Positions 1-7,285 of a stretch of DNA of 15,441 bases are shown here, one piece after another (position 1 is the first letter of the stretch; every line of letters starts with the position of its first letter). Both the position numbers and the translations under genes were made by a program. The stretch is from NCBI GenBank assembly GCA_023394015.1, contig JAEXBL010000418.1, forward strand, positions 1-15,441. Direction: 5' to 3'. This DNA comes from Pseudomonadota bacterium (GTDB lineage Bacteria; Pseudomonadota; Gammaproteobacteria; Burkholderiales; Burkholderiaceae_C). Below the pieces are notes generated by a model that made no database searches, was not told where the DNA came from, and saw nothing but the letters and a program-made list of their open reading frames with translations.

Positions 1-847
1 GCGGAGCGAAGACAAAGTTGCCGCGCACCGGGTCAATCACGTTGACCCCGCCAGAACCATCGGTGGCGATCAGGGCGTGCTGGGCGCCGCTGAAGGCACC
101 CTGGGCGTCCTGCTGGTAGATGGCCCACGAACCCATCAGGCCGCCGGTGGGGTTGTTCAGGCCCAGCGCACGGGCAGTGCCCGGGGTGGCGTTATCACCA
201 GGGGCCACGATCTCGGTGGTCAGCAGCGGATCGAAGGCACCGGCGGTGCAGGGCGCCACGCCCTTGACGTGCTTGATGGCGGTATACAGCGGGTTGACGG
301 TGCCAGATTGGGTTTTACCGTCCGCCTGCATCAGCTGCGGCGGCACGTCGGCCATGTTCAGCACCTCGATGTAGCCCTCGCGGGTGAGCGCGTTCCTCAC
401 ATCTTGAGTGACATAGGAAGGCAGGCGCAGGTCGCTGAACACGCCGGGCCATGCCGATTGCTCGGGGATGGTGCAGGAGGTGTCGGGGGTGACGATTTGC
501 GCACGACCGTCGGCGTTCTGCGACACCATGCCGCTCCACACGTCGCCAGGCGACAGGAACAGGGTGAAGTCGAGCACGTCGTCGGAGTTGGCGGCACCGC
601 GGAAGCGCACCTTGACGGCCTTGCCGTTGACGGTATCGGTGTTCACGATGTTGACCAGGGTGGCCATGTTGCCCTGCGCCGTGTAGTAGGGCGTGAACAG
701 CTGGTGACCCACACCGGCCGGGTTCGGCACGATGTCGCTGGCAACCGCCGCATCGGTACTGAACACGGCGATGGCCTGGGCCGTGCCGGCAAATCCCAAG
801 CTGCCCAGGGCGATTGCAGCGCTGAGCGACAGGATGCTCTTTTTCAT
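1..847 (-). CDS. Secreted cell-surface protein of unknown function (3' end outside window)
   Basis: Reading from ATG at 847, the frame stays open for 282 codons to the window edge, so the C-terminus is missing. The N-terminus is a textbook Sec signal peptide: MKKS, a hydrophobic stretch, then a signal peptidase I site after AQA at residue 25. The mature part is rich in D, N, G, T and V, low in Lys, and has two cysteines (in the contexts SCTIP and PCTAG), as expected of an exported, probably surface-associated protein. An ACGGAG ribosome site lies 8 bases before the ATG. It resembles hypothetical 'cell surface protein' entries of Comamonadaceae, but I cannot assign a domain or activity. It lies beyond the T2SS cluster on the same strand, behind its own candidate promoter. 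A role as a T2SS substrate is possible but is only suggested by position and signal peptide. Confidence 0.85.
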   Translation of the reverse strand, partial: MKKSILSLSAAIALGSLGFAGTAQAIAVFSTDAAVASDIVPNPAGVGHQLFTPYYTAQGNMATLVNIVNTDTVNGKAVKVRFRGAANSDDVLDFTLFLSPGDVWSGMVSQNADGRAQIVTPDTSCTIPEQSAWPGVFSDLRLPSYVTQDVRNALTREGYIEVLNMADVPPQLMQADGKTQSGTVNPLYTAIKHVKGVAPCTAGAFDPLLTTEIVAPGDNATPGTARALGLNNPTGGLMGSWAIYQQDAQGAFSGAQHALIATDGSGGVNVIDPVRGNFVFAP

Positions 848-908
848 AGCTATGACTCCGTTAGAAAAATGGTTGCAAGACCCAAGCGAATCTTGGAAAT
901 GCCCGGCA

Positions 909-938
909 ATGCTAACACGCTCGCCGGCGAAATTTCAA
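909..938 (-). promoter_or_regulatory. Candidate sigma70-type promoter for the cell-surface protein gene
   Basis: On the minus strand, TTGAAA (938-933) is followed after 18 bases by TAGCAT (914-909). These match the -35 consensus at 5 of 6 and the -10 consensus at 4 of 6 positions. A start point near 902 would give a leader of about 55 bases with ACGGAG before the ATG. An inverted repeat, CCAGCC-CAT-GGCTGG on the plus strand (940-954), abuts the -35 box on its upstream side and could be an operator. No transcript data support this. Confidence 0.45.
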
Positions 939-1008
939 TCCAGCCCATGGCTGGAACAGGCCTTGCGCTTCAAAAGTGTTGCGCCAATCATACAGCTGGC
1001 CGCAAGCG

Positions 1009-1023
1009 GGGTCGACGCGACCC
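1009..1023 (-). terminator. Weak hairpin after the lipoprotein gene
   Basis: A perfect 6-bp stem with a 3-base loop (GGGTCG-ACG-CGACCC on the plus strand) starts 6 bases beyond the stop codon of the lipoprotein gene. It is not followed by a T-run on the minus strand, so it is at best a weak or Rho-assisted terminator. It separates the lipoprotein gene from the promoter of the cell-surface protein. Confidence 0.3.
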
Positions 1024-1028
1024 GTCAG

Positions 1029-1460
1029 TCACAGGGCCTGGTAGAACCACCACTGCCCATCGGCGCGCACCCAGACTTCGTCGATATAACCCACCAGATC
1101 GTTGCCGTGGAAGGGGGGGATGTTCACGGTGCTGGTCAGGCGCAGGCGCGCGGTGCAGCGCTCGGGCTCGCACTTGACCTGATGCACCTGCACGCCCTTC
1201 CACTGCCCGGCGCTGCCGAAGCGGCTGCGGTAATCCTTTTGGCTGACGAGCGCGCGGTAGCTGGGCTGTGTGTATTCCCAGGCCTTCTCGAAGTCGCGCT
1301 TGATCAGTGCATCCCAGCGCGCCTCGATGCGCTGGGTGACGATTTCTTCGGGCGTTTTGGGCTGCAAGGCAGCGCAGCCGGCCAGCCACAGGGCGGCAGC
1401 CAGCGCAGCGGCCACCACGGCGGCGCGGCGTGGCACGGCAGGCAAAGAGGTGGGGGACAT
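1029..1460 (-). CDS. Small lipoprotein of unknown function
   Basis: This 143-residue protein starts with a positively charged n-region (RR at 11-12), an Ala/Leu-rich hydrophobic stretch and a lipobox LAGC with the acylated Cys at residue 29. Ala at +2 fits outer-membrane sorting by the Lol system. The mature domain (about 38-143) has the look of a compact NTF2/SnoaL-like alpha+beta fold: a helical start (EEIVTQRIEARWDALIKRDF), then short strands ending in VRADGQWWFYQAL. It has two further cysteines (CEPERC), which could form a disulfide in the periplasm. The fold is my inference from sequence pattern. A good AAAGGAG site (1476-1470) supports the ATG at 1460. The gene is 100 bases beyond gspD, past a hairpin. 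An accessory role in secretion is possible, but there is no motif to prove it; it is not a recognisable GspS-type pilotin. Confidence 0.85.
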   Translation of the reverse strand: MSPTSLPAVPRRAAVVAAALAAALWLAGCAALQPKTPEEIVTQRIEARWDALIKRDFEKAWEYTQPSYRALVSQKDYRSRFGSAGQWKGVQVHQVKCEPERCTARLRLTSTVNIPPFHGNDLVGYIDEVWVRADGQWWFYQAL

Positions 1461-1534
1461 GGTGGAAAACTCCTTTCGAGTGTGAGCGCATGACCGCCGG
1501 GTGGCGGCTATGTCGGTGACTGTACATGGCGCAA

Positions 1535-1555
1535 CTGCCGGCTGACGGCCGGCAG
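1535..1555 (-). terminator. Probable terminator of the gsp operon
   Basis: A perfect 8-bp GC-rich stem with a 5-base loop (CTGCCGGC-TGACG-GCCGGCAG on the plus strand) lies 5 bases beyond the gspD stop codon. On the transcribed strand it is followed by TTGCG rather than a long T-run, so termination may be partial. Position directly after the last gsp gene supports the call. A second small hairpin, CCGCC-GGGT-GGCGG, lies at 1494-1507 in the leader of the lipoprotein gene. Confidence 0.55.
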
Positions 1556-1560
1556 ATTGC

Positions 1561-3993
1561 TCAGGGCCGATTTTGCCGTGTGCCTGCAGAGGCGGGCTCC
1601 ATCAGCCCCTTCATGCGGTCGCGCAGCTCGCGGCTGACGGCGCGGGCGTCCTCGTCGGAGCGCAGCACGCGCGGGGTGATGATGACCAGCAGTTCGGTGC
1701 GCTGGGCATGGTTGGCATGGTTGCCGAACAGGGCGCCCACGACGGGGATGGACGAGAGCAGCGGCACGCCGGCCTTGCGGTTTTCGCTGCTGTCCTTGAT
1801 GAGGCCGCCGAGCACCAGGGTTTCGCCCGAGCGCACGGCGACCTTGGAGTTGATCTGGCGCTGCATGAAGACGGGGGTGAGGCTGGCACTGGCGCTGGCG
1901 ACGTCGGTGACGATCTGGTTGATGTCGAGCGTGACCAGGTCGCCGGCGGTGACCGAGGGGGTGACGCCGAGCATCACGCCGGTGTCCTTGTACTGGATGT
2001 TGTCGGTGGTGACCACGGTGCCGGTGCCGGCGACGGTGGTGCCGGTCTTGACCGGCTGCTGCTCGCCCACCTGGATGGCGGCGGTGTGGTTGTCGAGCAC
2101 CATCAGCGAGGGGCTGGAGATGACCTTGAGCAGGCGCTTGTCGGCCAGGGCGCTGAGCACGGCGGTGATGTTGCCGGCGGCGTTGCGCAGGGCGTAGGTA
2201 AAGGCGCTGGCGACGCCGCCGGGGGTGGTGGCGGTGGCGCCGAGGCGGCCCTCGTCGGCGATGCCGATGACGCCGGTGCCGCTGCGCCCGCCGCCCACGC
2301 CGCCGCGGAAGGCCCATTGCAGGCCGTATTCGAGGTCGTCGCCGAGGCGGACTTCGACGATGGAGGCTTCGAGCAGCACCTGGGCGCGCTGGATGTCGAG
2401 GCGCTTGAGGGTGGCTTCGATGCGCTCGTATTCGGCCGGGGTGGCGTGCACCAGCAGGGTGTTGTTGATGCGGTCGGCCATGACGCGCACGGACTGGCCG
2501 AGGGTGGTGGTGACCACGTTGGGACCTTGGGGCTGGCCCTGAGGCTGGTTCAGGCCGCCAAGGCTGCCGACCATGCCGCCGCCCAGGGCACCCAGGCCGC
2601 CGGTGTCCAGGCCCGATCCGAACCCTGAACTCAGGCTACCACCGAAGCCACCGCCGCCGAACGGGCTGCTGTGGCTGCTGCCGAACTGACTGGCAAAGCT
2701 GGTGTTGACGTTGGCCGAGGTGCCGACGGCGCCGGCGAGGCCGGGGGCGATGCCGGTGGCCCCGCTGGCATCGGCCGGCTGAGCGCTGCCACCGTAGATG
2801 CCGTTGAGCAGTTCGGCCAGGTGGCTGGACGAGCCATTCTGCACCTTGTAGACGAACAGTTGCGGCTCGGCGCTGTTGAGGTTGGGACGGTCGAACTGCT
2901 CGATCCAGTAGCGCACCTCGTCCAGGTAGGCGGCGCGTGGGGTGACGACCATGACGGCATTGATGCGCTCGATGGGCAGGATGCGCAGCGCGCCGTGCAG
3001 GGGGTTGCCCTCGCCCGGGCCTGCGGCGAAAGCCAGCGCCGCGGGGGGCTGGGCGGCAGCCGCGGGCGGCGGCGCGGGCTGGGGGGTGGGCGCACGGCCA
3101 CCTGCGGGGGCCGACGCTGGACCAGCGGCAGTGACGCCGGAAAGCAGGCGCAGAGCGGCATCCACCTCGGCAGCGGAGGTGTGCTTGAGCGGAAACACCC
3201 CGACCGACATGCCGCGCAGCATGTTGACGTCGAAGGTGGCCACCAGGTCCATCCAGCCTTCGGCCTCGGCGCGGGTGCCGCGCATGACGATGATGTTGCG
3301 CACGGTGTCGACGCGGACGATGGCCTCGCCCGACACCAGCGGGCGCAGGATGTTGGCCATTTCGCCCGCGCCCAGGTATTGCAGCGGGATGATGACGGCG
3401 CCGTAGCCGGGCGGCAGGGGTTTGCCGGGCGCGGCCACGGCGGGGGCGCTGACGATGCCGCGCAGGGCCTCGGCCTTGCCCACATGGTAGGTGCCGCGGG
3501 CGTCGCGCGCCATGACGATGCCGTTGGCCTGCAGGGCGGTTTCGAGCAGCAGCAGGGCGCGGTCGGCGCTGATGGTGTCGCGCGTGGTGAGGGTGACGGT
3601 GCCGGCCAGTGGCGGGTGGACCACGTAGTCGACCTTGAGCAGGTCGCGCAGCATGACGTGGACGACTTCGCCGACGGGGGCGCTCTCGAACTTGAAGCTG
3701 CTGACCGGACCGCGCACGGCGCCGCCGCTGGCGCTGCGCTGGGGCGCCACCAGGCGGTCGTTGCCGCGGATGATGATGGGGTCGGCAGTGCGCGCCTCGT
3801 CATCGGCCGGCGCCAGTCCGTCGGCCACCGCCTGCGGCGCCGCGCTGGCGGTGCTGGCGACGGGTGCGATCTCGGTGGGGGAGCCAGCGGCTTCGGCACC
3901 CGCCGTGGGCGCGACGGTTGGTTGGGCACAGCCCATGAGTTGGGCCAGAAGCGCCAGAGCGAGAAGCGATGCGGGGGTGCGTGACATGGGCAT
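1561..3993 (-). CDS. gspD: Type II secretion outer-membrane secretin GspD, lipoprotein type
   Basis: GspD forms the multimeric outer-membrane channel of the T2SS. Counting from ATG 3993 (810 aa), residues 1-22 are a lipoprotein signal peptide ending in LMGC, so Cys22 is probably acylated, as in Xanthomonas XpsD; Ala at +2 favours the outer membrane. Domains follow in the usual order: N0 (about 100-176), N1 (199-257), N2 (263-369, with a Pro/Ala-rich insert at 290-325), N3 (from 377, with a Gly/Ser-rich insert at 403-490) and the secretin C-domain (about 537-775). The last contains the conserved VISSPSLMVLDNHTAAI, QVGEQQPV, GGLIKDSSE and VPLLSSIPVVGALF segments. Only about 35 residues follow, with no obvious pilotin-binding S-domain. 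The frame is also open to a TTG at 4035 that overlaps the upstream stop (TTGA), adding 14 residues. I prefer 3993 because it gives a clean signal peptide; ATG 3987 is equally possible. Confidence 0.96.
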   Translation of the reverse strand: MPMSRTPASLLALALLAQLMGCAQPTVAPTAGAEAAGSPTEIAPVASTASAAPQAVADGLAPADDEARTADPIIIRGNDRLVAPQRSASGGAVRGPVSSFKFESAPVGEVVHVMLRDLLKVDYVVHPPLAGTVTLTTRDTISADRALLLLETALQANGIVMARDARGTYHVGKAEALRGIVSAPAVAAPGKPLPPGYGAVIIPLQYLGAGEMANILRPLVSGEAIVRVDTVRNIIVMRGTRAEAEGWMDLVATFDVNMLRGMSVGVFPLKHTSAAEVDAALRLLSGVTAAGPASAPAGGRAPTPQPAPPPAAAAQPPAALAFAAGPGEGNPLHGALRILPIERINAVMVVTPRAAYLDEVRYWIEQFDRPNLNSAEPQLFVYKVQNGSSSHLAELLNGIYGGSAQPADASGATGIAPGLAGAVGTSANVNTSFASQFGSSHSSPFGGGGFGGSLSSGFGSGLDTGGLGALGGGMVGSLGGLNQPQGQPQGPNVVTTTLGQSVRVMADRINNTLLVHATPAEYERIEATLKRLDIQRAQVLLEASIVEVRLGDDLEYGLQWAFRGGVGGGRSGTGVIGIADEGRLGATATTPGGVASAFTYALRNAAGNITAVLSALADKRLLKVISSPSLMVLDNHTAAIQVGEQQPVKTGTTVAGTGTVVTTDNIQYKDTGVMLGVTPSVTAGDLVTLDINQIVTDVASASASLTPVFMQRQINSKVAVRSGETLVLGGLIKDSSENRKAGVPLLSSIPVVGALFGNHANHAQRTELLVIITPRVLRSDEDARAVSRELRDRMKGLMEPASAGTRQNRP

Positions 3994-4031
3994 GGAAGAA
4001 AGTGAATCCGAGATCGGCTGCGGCAGGGTGT

Positions 4032-4733
4032 TCAACGTGGCGGCGTGGCCTGCCTGGCACCGCCACCAAAGGAGCCGACCGGCTTGCTCGGCAGGGCAGC
4101 AGAAGCCGCCGACGCAGGCGGCTTGGTGGCCGCCGGGGCAGGAGGAGCCACTGCAGGCGCCGGCGCAGCGCGTGCCGGGCGGTCGTTGACCCTGGCGGCC
4201 GGCTGTCTCGTTGCCGGGGCGTTCTGTGCCTCGGCGGCGGCATGGGTCACGGGGAGTTCGAGGCGATGTCGTTCGCCTTGGCGAACAAAACTCGCGGTGC
4301 GGTCCTGCAAGCTGTCGAGGGTCCAGCCGCCGACACGCTCGCCGCGCCGCACAAAGCTGGTCTTGCCGTCTTGCTCGATCATGACGCCGCTGAGCGCCGG
4401 GCCGTCCACGATGCCGAGCAGCTTGAGCTGCTCGATGGCGCTGGGCGGCGGGGCCGAGGCGGCTGGCGCAGGCGCAGCAGCGGCCTGCGGGCGGCGCGTG
4501 GGCGACATGAGCGGCCGCTTGAGGACTTCCGGGTAGGCGGCGGTGGCGGCGGGGTTGGCCACGAGGACGGCGGCATGCACGTCATCGAGCGTGGGGGCCT
4601 GGGGTGCCGGCGCCGGCCAGTGGCGCCACCTTGCCGGGGCGCCGGGGGCCAGCCACAGCACGGCCAGGGCCAGGGCCAGCACGAGGACAGAGCCAGTCAG
4701 CCAGGTCATGGCGCCGCGCGGGGTGGCGCTCAT
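4032..4733 (-). CDS. gspC: GspC/XpsN-like inner-membrane connector of T2SS, without PDZ domain
   Basis: This 233-residue protein links the inner-membrane platform to the secretin. It has a short cytoplasmic N-terminus, one transmembrane helix (about 10-29), a Pro/Ala-rich linker with the RPLMSPTRRP segment (73-82) seen in XpsN-type proteins, and a homology-region (HR/PilP-like) beta domain at about 102-160 (LKLLGIVDGPALSGVMIEQD, then FVRRGERVGGW and a second strand pair). The C-terminal 70 residues are Ala/Pro-rich and low in complexity. There is no PDZ or coiled-coil segment as in classical GspC of E. coli or Klebsiella. Its place between gspM and gspD matches xpsN, and databases often call such proteins 'T2SS protein N'. 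The ATG at 4733 overlaps the gspM stop by four bases (ATGA), and its own stop overlaps the possible TTG of gspD. The assignment is by context plus HR domain. Confidence 0.85.
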   Translation of the reverse strand: MSATPRGAMTWLTGSVLVLALALAVLWLAPGAPARWRHWPAPAPQAPTLDDVHAAVLVANPAATAAYPEVLKRPLMSPTRRPQAAAAPAPAASAPPPSAIEQLKLLGIVDGPALSGVMIEQDGKTSFVRRGERVGGWTLDSLQDRTASFVRQGERHRLELPVTHAAAEAQNAPATRQPAARVNDRPARAAPAPAVAPPAPAATKPPASAASAALPSKPVGSFGGGARQATPPR

Positions 4734-5299
4734 GGCTGCTGCTCCTTGAGCACGAACAGGTCGAGCTGCGTCTGGATGGCCTGGGCCTGTCCGGGCGCAC
4801 GGCCGCCCTGAGACAGCAACTGGATGGTGCGGCTGTAGATGACCGGGCGTTCGCGCGGCAAGGCCGCCAGCAGCTTCTGCAACTGCGCCCAGTCGCCTTC
4901 GAGGCGCACACTGAGGCCGACGCGCTCGAAGCCAGGGTGGTCCTTGTCTTCGGCAGGCGCGGCCACCTGGCTGCTGGTGACGCGCAGCTCCTGCGCGCCG
5001 GCCAACTCGCGCACGCGTTGCAGCACGGCGTTGCCGATCTGGCCGGCGTCGGCAGGGTGCAGGAACTCGGTCAGGTTGACCTGCAGCGCCTGCCCGGCCT
5101 GCGCCAGTTGATCGCCATGCTCGAGCAGCCCGGCCAGGCGCGCGTGGCGCGGCTCGATCTCGGCCAGCCGGGCGGCAGCGCGGGTGTGCACGCCCGCCAC
5201 CCACAGGGCGCCGAGCACGAACATGGACAGCAGGACGGCGGCGATCAAGGCCAGCCAGAGCTGTTCGGGACGATACGGCAAGCGAGGACTGCTGCTCAT
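4730..5299 (-). CDS. gspM: Type II secretion inner-membrane platform protein GspM
   Basis: GspM is a bitopic inner-membrane protein that binds and stabilises GspL. This copy has 189 residues: a short cytoplasmic tail, one transmembrane helix (about 14-36), a charged Ala/Arg/Glu-rich helical segment likely to form a coiled coil (40-75), and a periplasmic ferredoxin-like domain (about 80-186) with strands at LRVTSSQV, RVGLSVRLEGDW and QTQLDLFVL. The pattern fits the T2SSM_b variety rather than enterobacterial GspM. The start at 5299 forms an ATGA overlap with the gspL stop, and the gene ends in an ATGA overlap with the next. L, M and the C-like protein are thus translationally linked, which fits their assembly as one complex. 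Confidence 0.9.
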   Translation of the reverse strand: MSSSPRLPYRPEQLWLALIAAVLLSMFVLGALWVAGVHTRAAARLAEIEPRHARLAGLLEHGDQLAQAGQALQVNLTEFLHPADAGQIGNAVLQRVRELAGAQELRVTSSQVAAPAEDKDHPGFERVGLSVRLEGDWAQLQKLLAALPRERPVIYSRTIQLLSQGGRAPGQAQAIQTQLDLFVLKEQQP

Positions 5300-6381
5300 G
5301 AAGCGTTTGCACCTGGACGCGCCAGGCCGTAACGGGGCGCGTCGAGTTGCAATTCGATGATGAAGGTTTCCTTGGTGGCCCCCACGCCCCGGGTGGCCGG
5401 CGAGGCCAGGCGCACGTCGTGCACGCCGGGCTCGGTCGCCAGGCGCTGCACCAGGGCGGCGGCGTCGTCGGCCTGGCCATTGAGCACGAGCTTGACGCCT
5501 TCGACGCGCAGGGCAGTGAGCCAGGCGCCATCCGGCAGGGCGCGGGTCAGCATGTCCAGCACCGGCGGCAGGGCCAGTTGCTGGGCCAACAGCTTGTCGA
5601 CGGCCTGCAGGCGCTCGAGACGTTGCATCATGAGCTCCCGCTGCGCCATCTGGGGCGCCGCCTGCCGCTGCAAAGCCTCGAACGACTGCTGCGCTTGGAT
5701 GGCCCGCTGGCGCAGCATCAGGGTGGGCGTGAGCACCAGCGCGGCCAGCAAGGCCAGGGCCAGCATCAGCAAGCCAGCGCGCGCAACGGTGCCCTGCTGC
5801 TCGATGCGGCGGCGTTGACCTTCGCCGTAGCCGGCGAGGACGATGGGGTGCACAGGGCCGCCGGCAGGGACGGTGCTGGCCGGCAGCACCCAGACTTCGG
5901 GCGCCGCCGCCGGATCGGCGCCAGCCTGGCGAAGCGTCTGCTCTACCTCGTGGCGTGAGGTGATGACCAGATCGACCCGCGTCAGCTTGTCGGCGGCGGG
6001 ATGGGCCGCGAAACCGAAAACCGTTTGCTCCGCACCGAAAGGGCTGGCGCCGGCCACCTCCAGTTGCACAGCCTGCGCCAGCTCGGCGGCGGCGAGCGGG
6101 GGCAGCAGCAGGCGCCGCTCGAGCACGCGCGAAAAAGGCAGCTCGACCGCCGTGGCCGCCACCGGGTCGGCGGCCCCTGGCGCCGGTGTGGCCACGCCGT
6201 GGGCCATGTCCCAGGTGCTGGCACTGCCATCGGGGTGGCGCAGCTGCACGCGCACGGCAGGCCGCAGCCAGCGCAGGGCAGGCCACGCCAGCAGTCGCTC
6301 GCCGGCCGCACGCCACTGGCGCGGCCATTGGGCAACGTCGATACCGAGAAATGCGCCGGATGAGGTGGTATTGAAAGCCAT
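5296..6381 (-). CDS. gspL: Type II secretion platform protein GspL (PilN-like periplasmic domain)
   Basis: GspL couples the cytoplasmic ATPase GspE to the inner-membrane platform. The 361-residue product has an actin/PilM-like cytoplasmic part at about 10-195 (FLGIDVAQW start, VELPFSRVLERRLLLPPLA, LVITSRHEV), a transmembrane helix at about 202-223, a Gln/Arg/Leu-rich coiled coil (224-262) and a PilN-like ferredoxin domain (about 285-347, WLTALRVEGVKLVLNGQA to ETFIIELQL). It is shorter than the roughly 400 residues of enterobacterial GspL, through a reduced cytoplasmic domain. The frame is open for 30 more codons upstream, into gspK. I chose ATG 6381 because it begins the conserved domain and lies 13 bases after the gspK stop. 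Confidence 0.93.
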   Translation of the reverse strand: MAFNTTSSGAFLGIDVAQWPRQWRAAGERLLAWPALRWLRPAVRVQLRHPDGSASTWDMAHGVATPAPGAADPVAATAVELPFSRVLERRLLLPPLAAAELAQAVQLEVAGASPFGAEQTVFGFAAHPAADKLTRVDLVITSRHEVEQTLRQAGADPAAAPEVWVLPASTVPAGGPVHPIVLAGYGEGQRRRIEQQGTVARAGLLMLALALLAALVLTPTLMLRQRAIQAQQSFEALQRQAAPQMAQRELMMQRLERLQAVDKLLAQQLALPPVLDMLTRALPDGAWLTALRVEGVKLVLNGQADDAAALVQRLATEPGVHDVRLASPATRGVGATKETFIIELQLDAPRYGLARPGANAS

Positions 6382-6394
6382 GAAAAAGACCGGG

Positions 6395-7285
6395 TCACAC
6401 CGCTGAGCGCAGCACGATCTGCCGCTCCGTGCGCAGAATGCGCCAAGGCGCCGTGCGTGCATAAGAGGCACCCAGGGCCACGTCGCGTGTCAGGAGCAGT
6501 ATTCTGCCTTCATCGAGCGGCACCCTGGCCTGCAGCCGGTAAACATCTGTTCCGCCGGCGCCGACGAAGGCGCCCTGGAACCCGCTGGCATCGGGGCCGA
6601 GCTGTGCGCCGGCGCGCTGGCGCACAAAGGCATCCACCCGGCCCATGTTGCCCTGGGCCAGCACAGCCAGCACGGCCGGGGGCGCGGCCAACGGGTTGAC
6701 CTGACCGCCGCTGCCGAGGTCGGCGGTGACCAGCGGCGCAATGCGGGCATAGAGCGCGTAGTCGATGCCTGGCACCAGCAGCAAGTCTTCGGGCGCCTCG
6801 AAGCGGCGGGCCTGCACGAATGCAGCGCCGGGGGCGGTGGGATCGACATCGGGGCGACCGTCGCGCCAGGTGACCAGATCGTCAGCCAACGCCTGGGCGC
6901 GCCCGGCGTCCAGGCCGCCAGCCACCTGCAGCAACGCGGCCAGCAGGGGCGCCGGCGCGCCGTTGAGCGAGATCAGGCCGCTCAAGGGCGCGATCTCGAC
7001 CCCGATCTCCTGGCCACCGTAGGGCACCTGGACGGTGACGATGCCCAGCGCCCGCTGGTTGCTCACCGCAAGTGCCTGCAAGGCCAGCGCCATGGCGGCC
7101 TCGGCGGCGGCCTGGCCGCCGACCTGATCGCGCTGCGTGCCAGCGACCTGGATTTGCTGGCGCACGGTGCCGGACAATCCAATGACCATGACGCTGAGGG
7201 CGGCCACGATCCACAGCACGGCGATCAAGGCCATGCCGGCGGGCCGACGGCGCAAAGTGCGCGGTGGCGCGCGGCGCGGCATCAT
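6395..7285 (-). CDS. gspK: Minor pseudopilin GspK
   Basis: GspK caps the tip of the T2SS pseudopilus with GspI and GspJ. The 296-residue protein has an Arg/Pro-rich leader ending in PAG (cleavage after residue 17), then MALIAVLWIVAALSVMVIGL, the hydrophobic helix of a type IV prepilin. As usual in GspK, residue 5 of the mature protein is not Glu. The periplasmic part contains the SAM-like alpha domain typical of the family (SGLISLNGAPAPLLAALL, LADDLVTWRDGRPDVDP, FEAPEDLLLVPGIDYALYARI) and a C-terminal alpha/beta part. The start is ATGATG at 7285/7282, overlapping the gspJ stop; either ATG is possible. The insert carrying the calcium-site acidic stretch of enterotoxigenic E. coli GspK looks short here. 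Confidence 0.93.
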   Translation of the reverse strand: MMPRRAPPRTLRRRPAGMALIAVLWIVAALSVMVIGLSGTVRQQIQVAGTQRDQVGGQAAAEAAMALALQALAVSNQRALGIVTVQVPYGGQEIGVEIAPLSGLISLNGAPAPLLAALLQVAGGLDAGRAQALADDLVTWRDGRPDVDPTAPGAAFVQARRFEAPEDLLLVPGIDYALYARIAPLVTADLGSGGQVNPLAAPPAVLAVLAQGNMGRVDAFVRQRAGAQLGPDASGFQGAFVGAGGTDVYRLQARVPLDEGRILLLTRDVALGASYARTAPWRILRTERQIVLRSAV

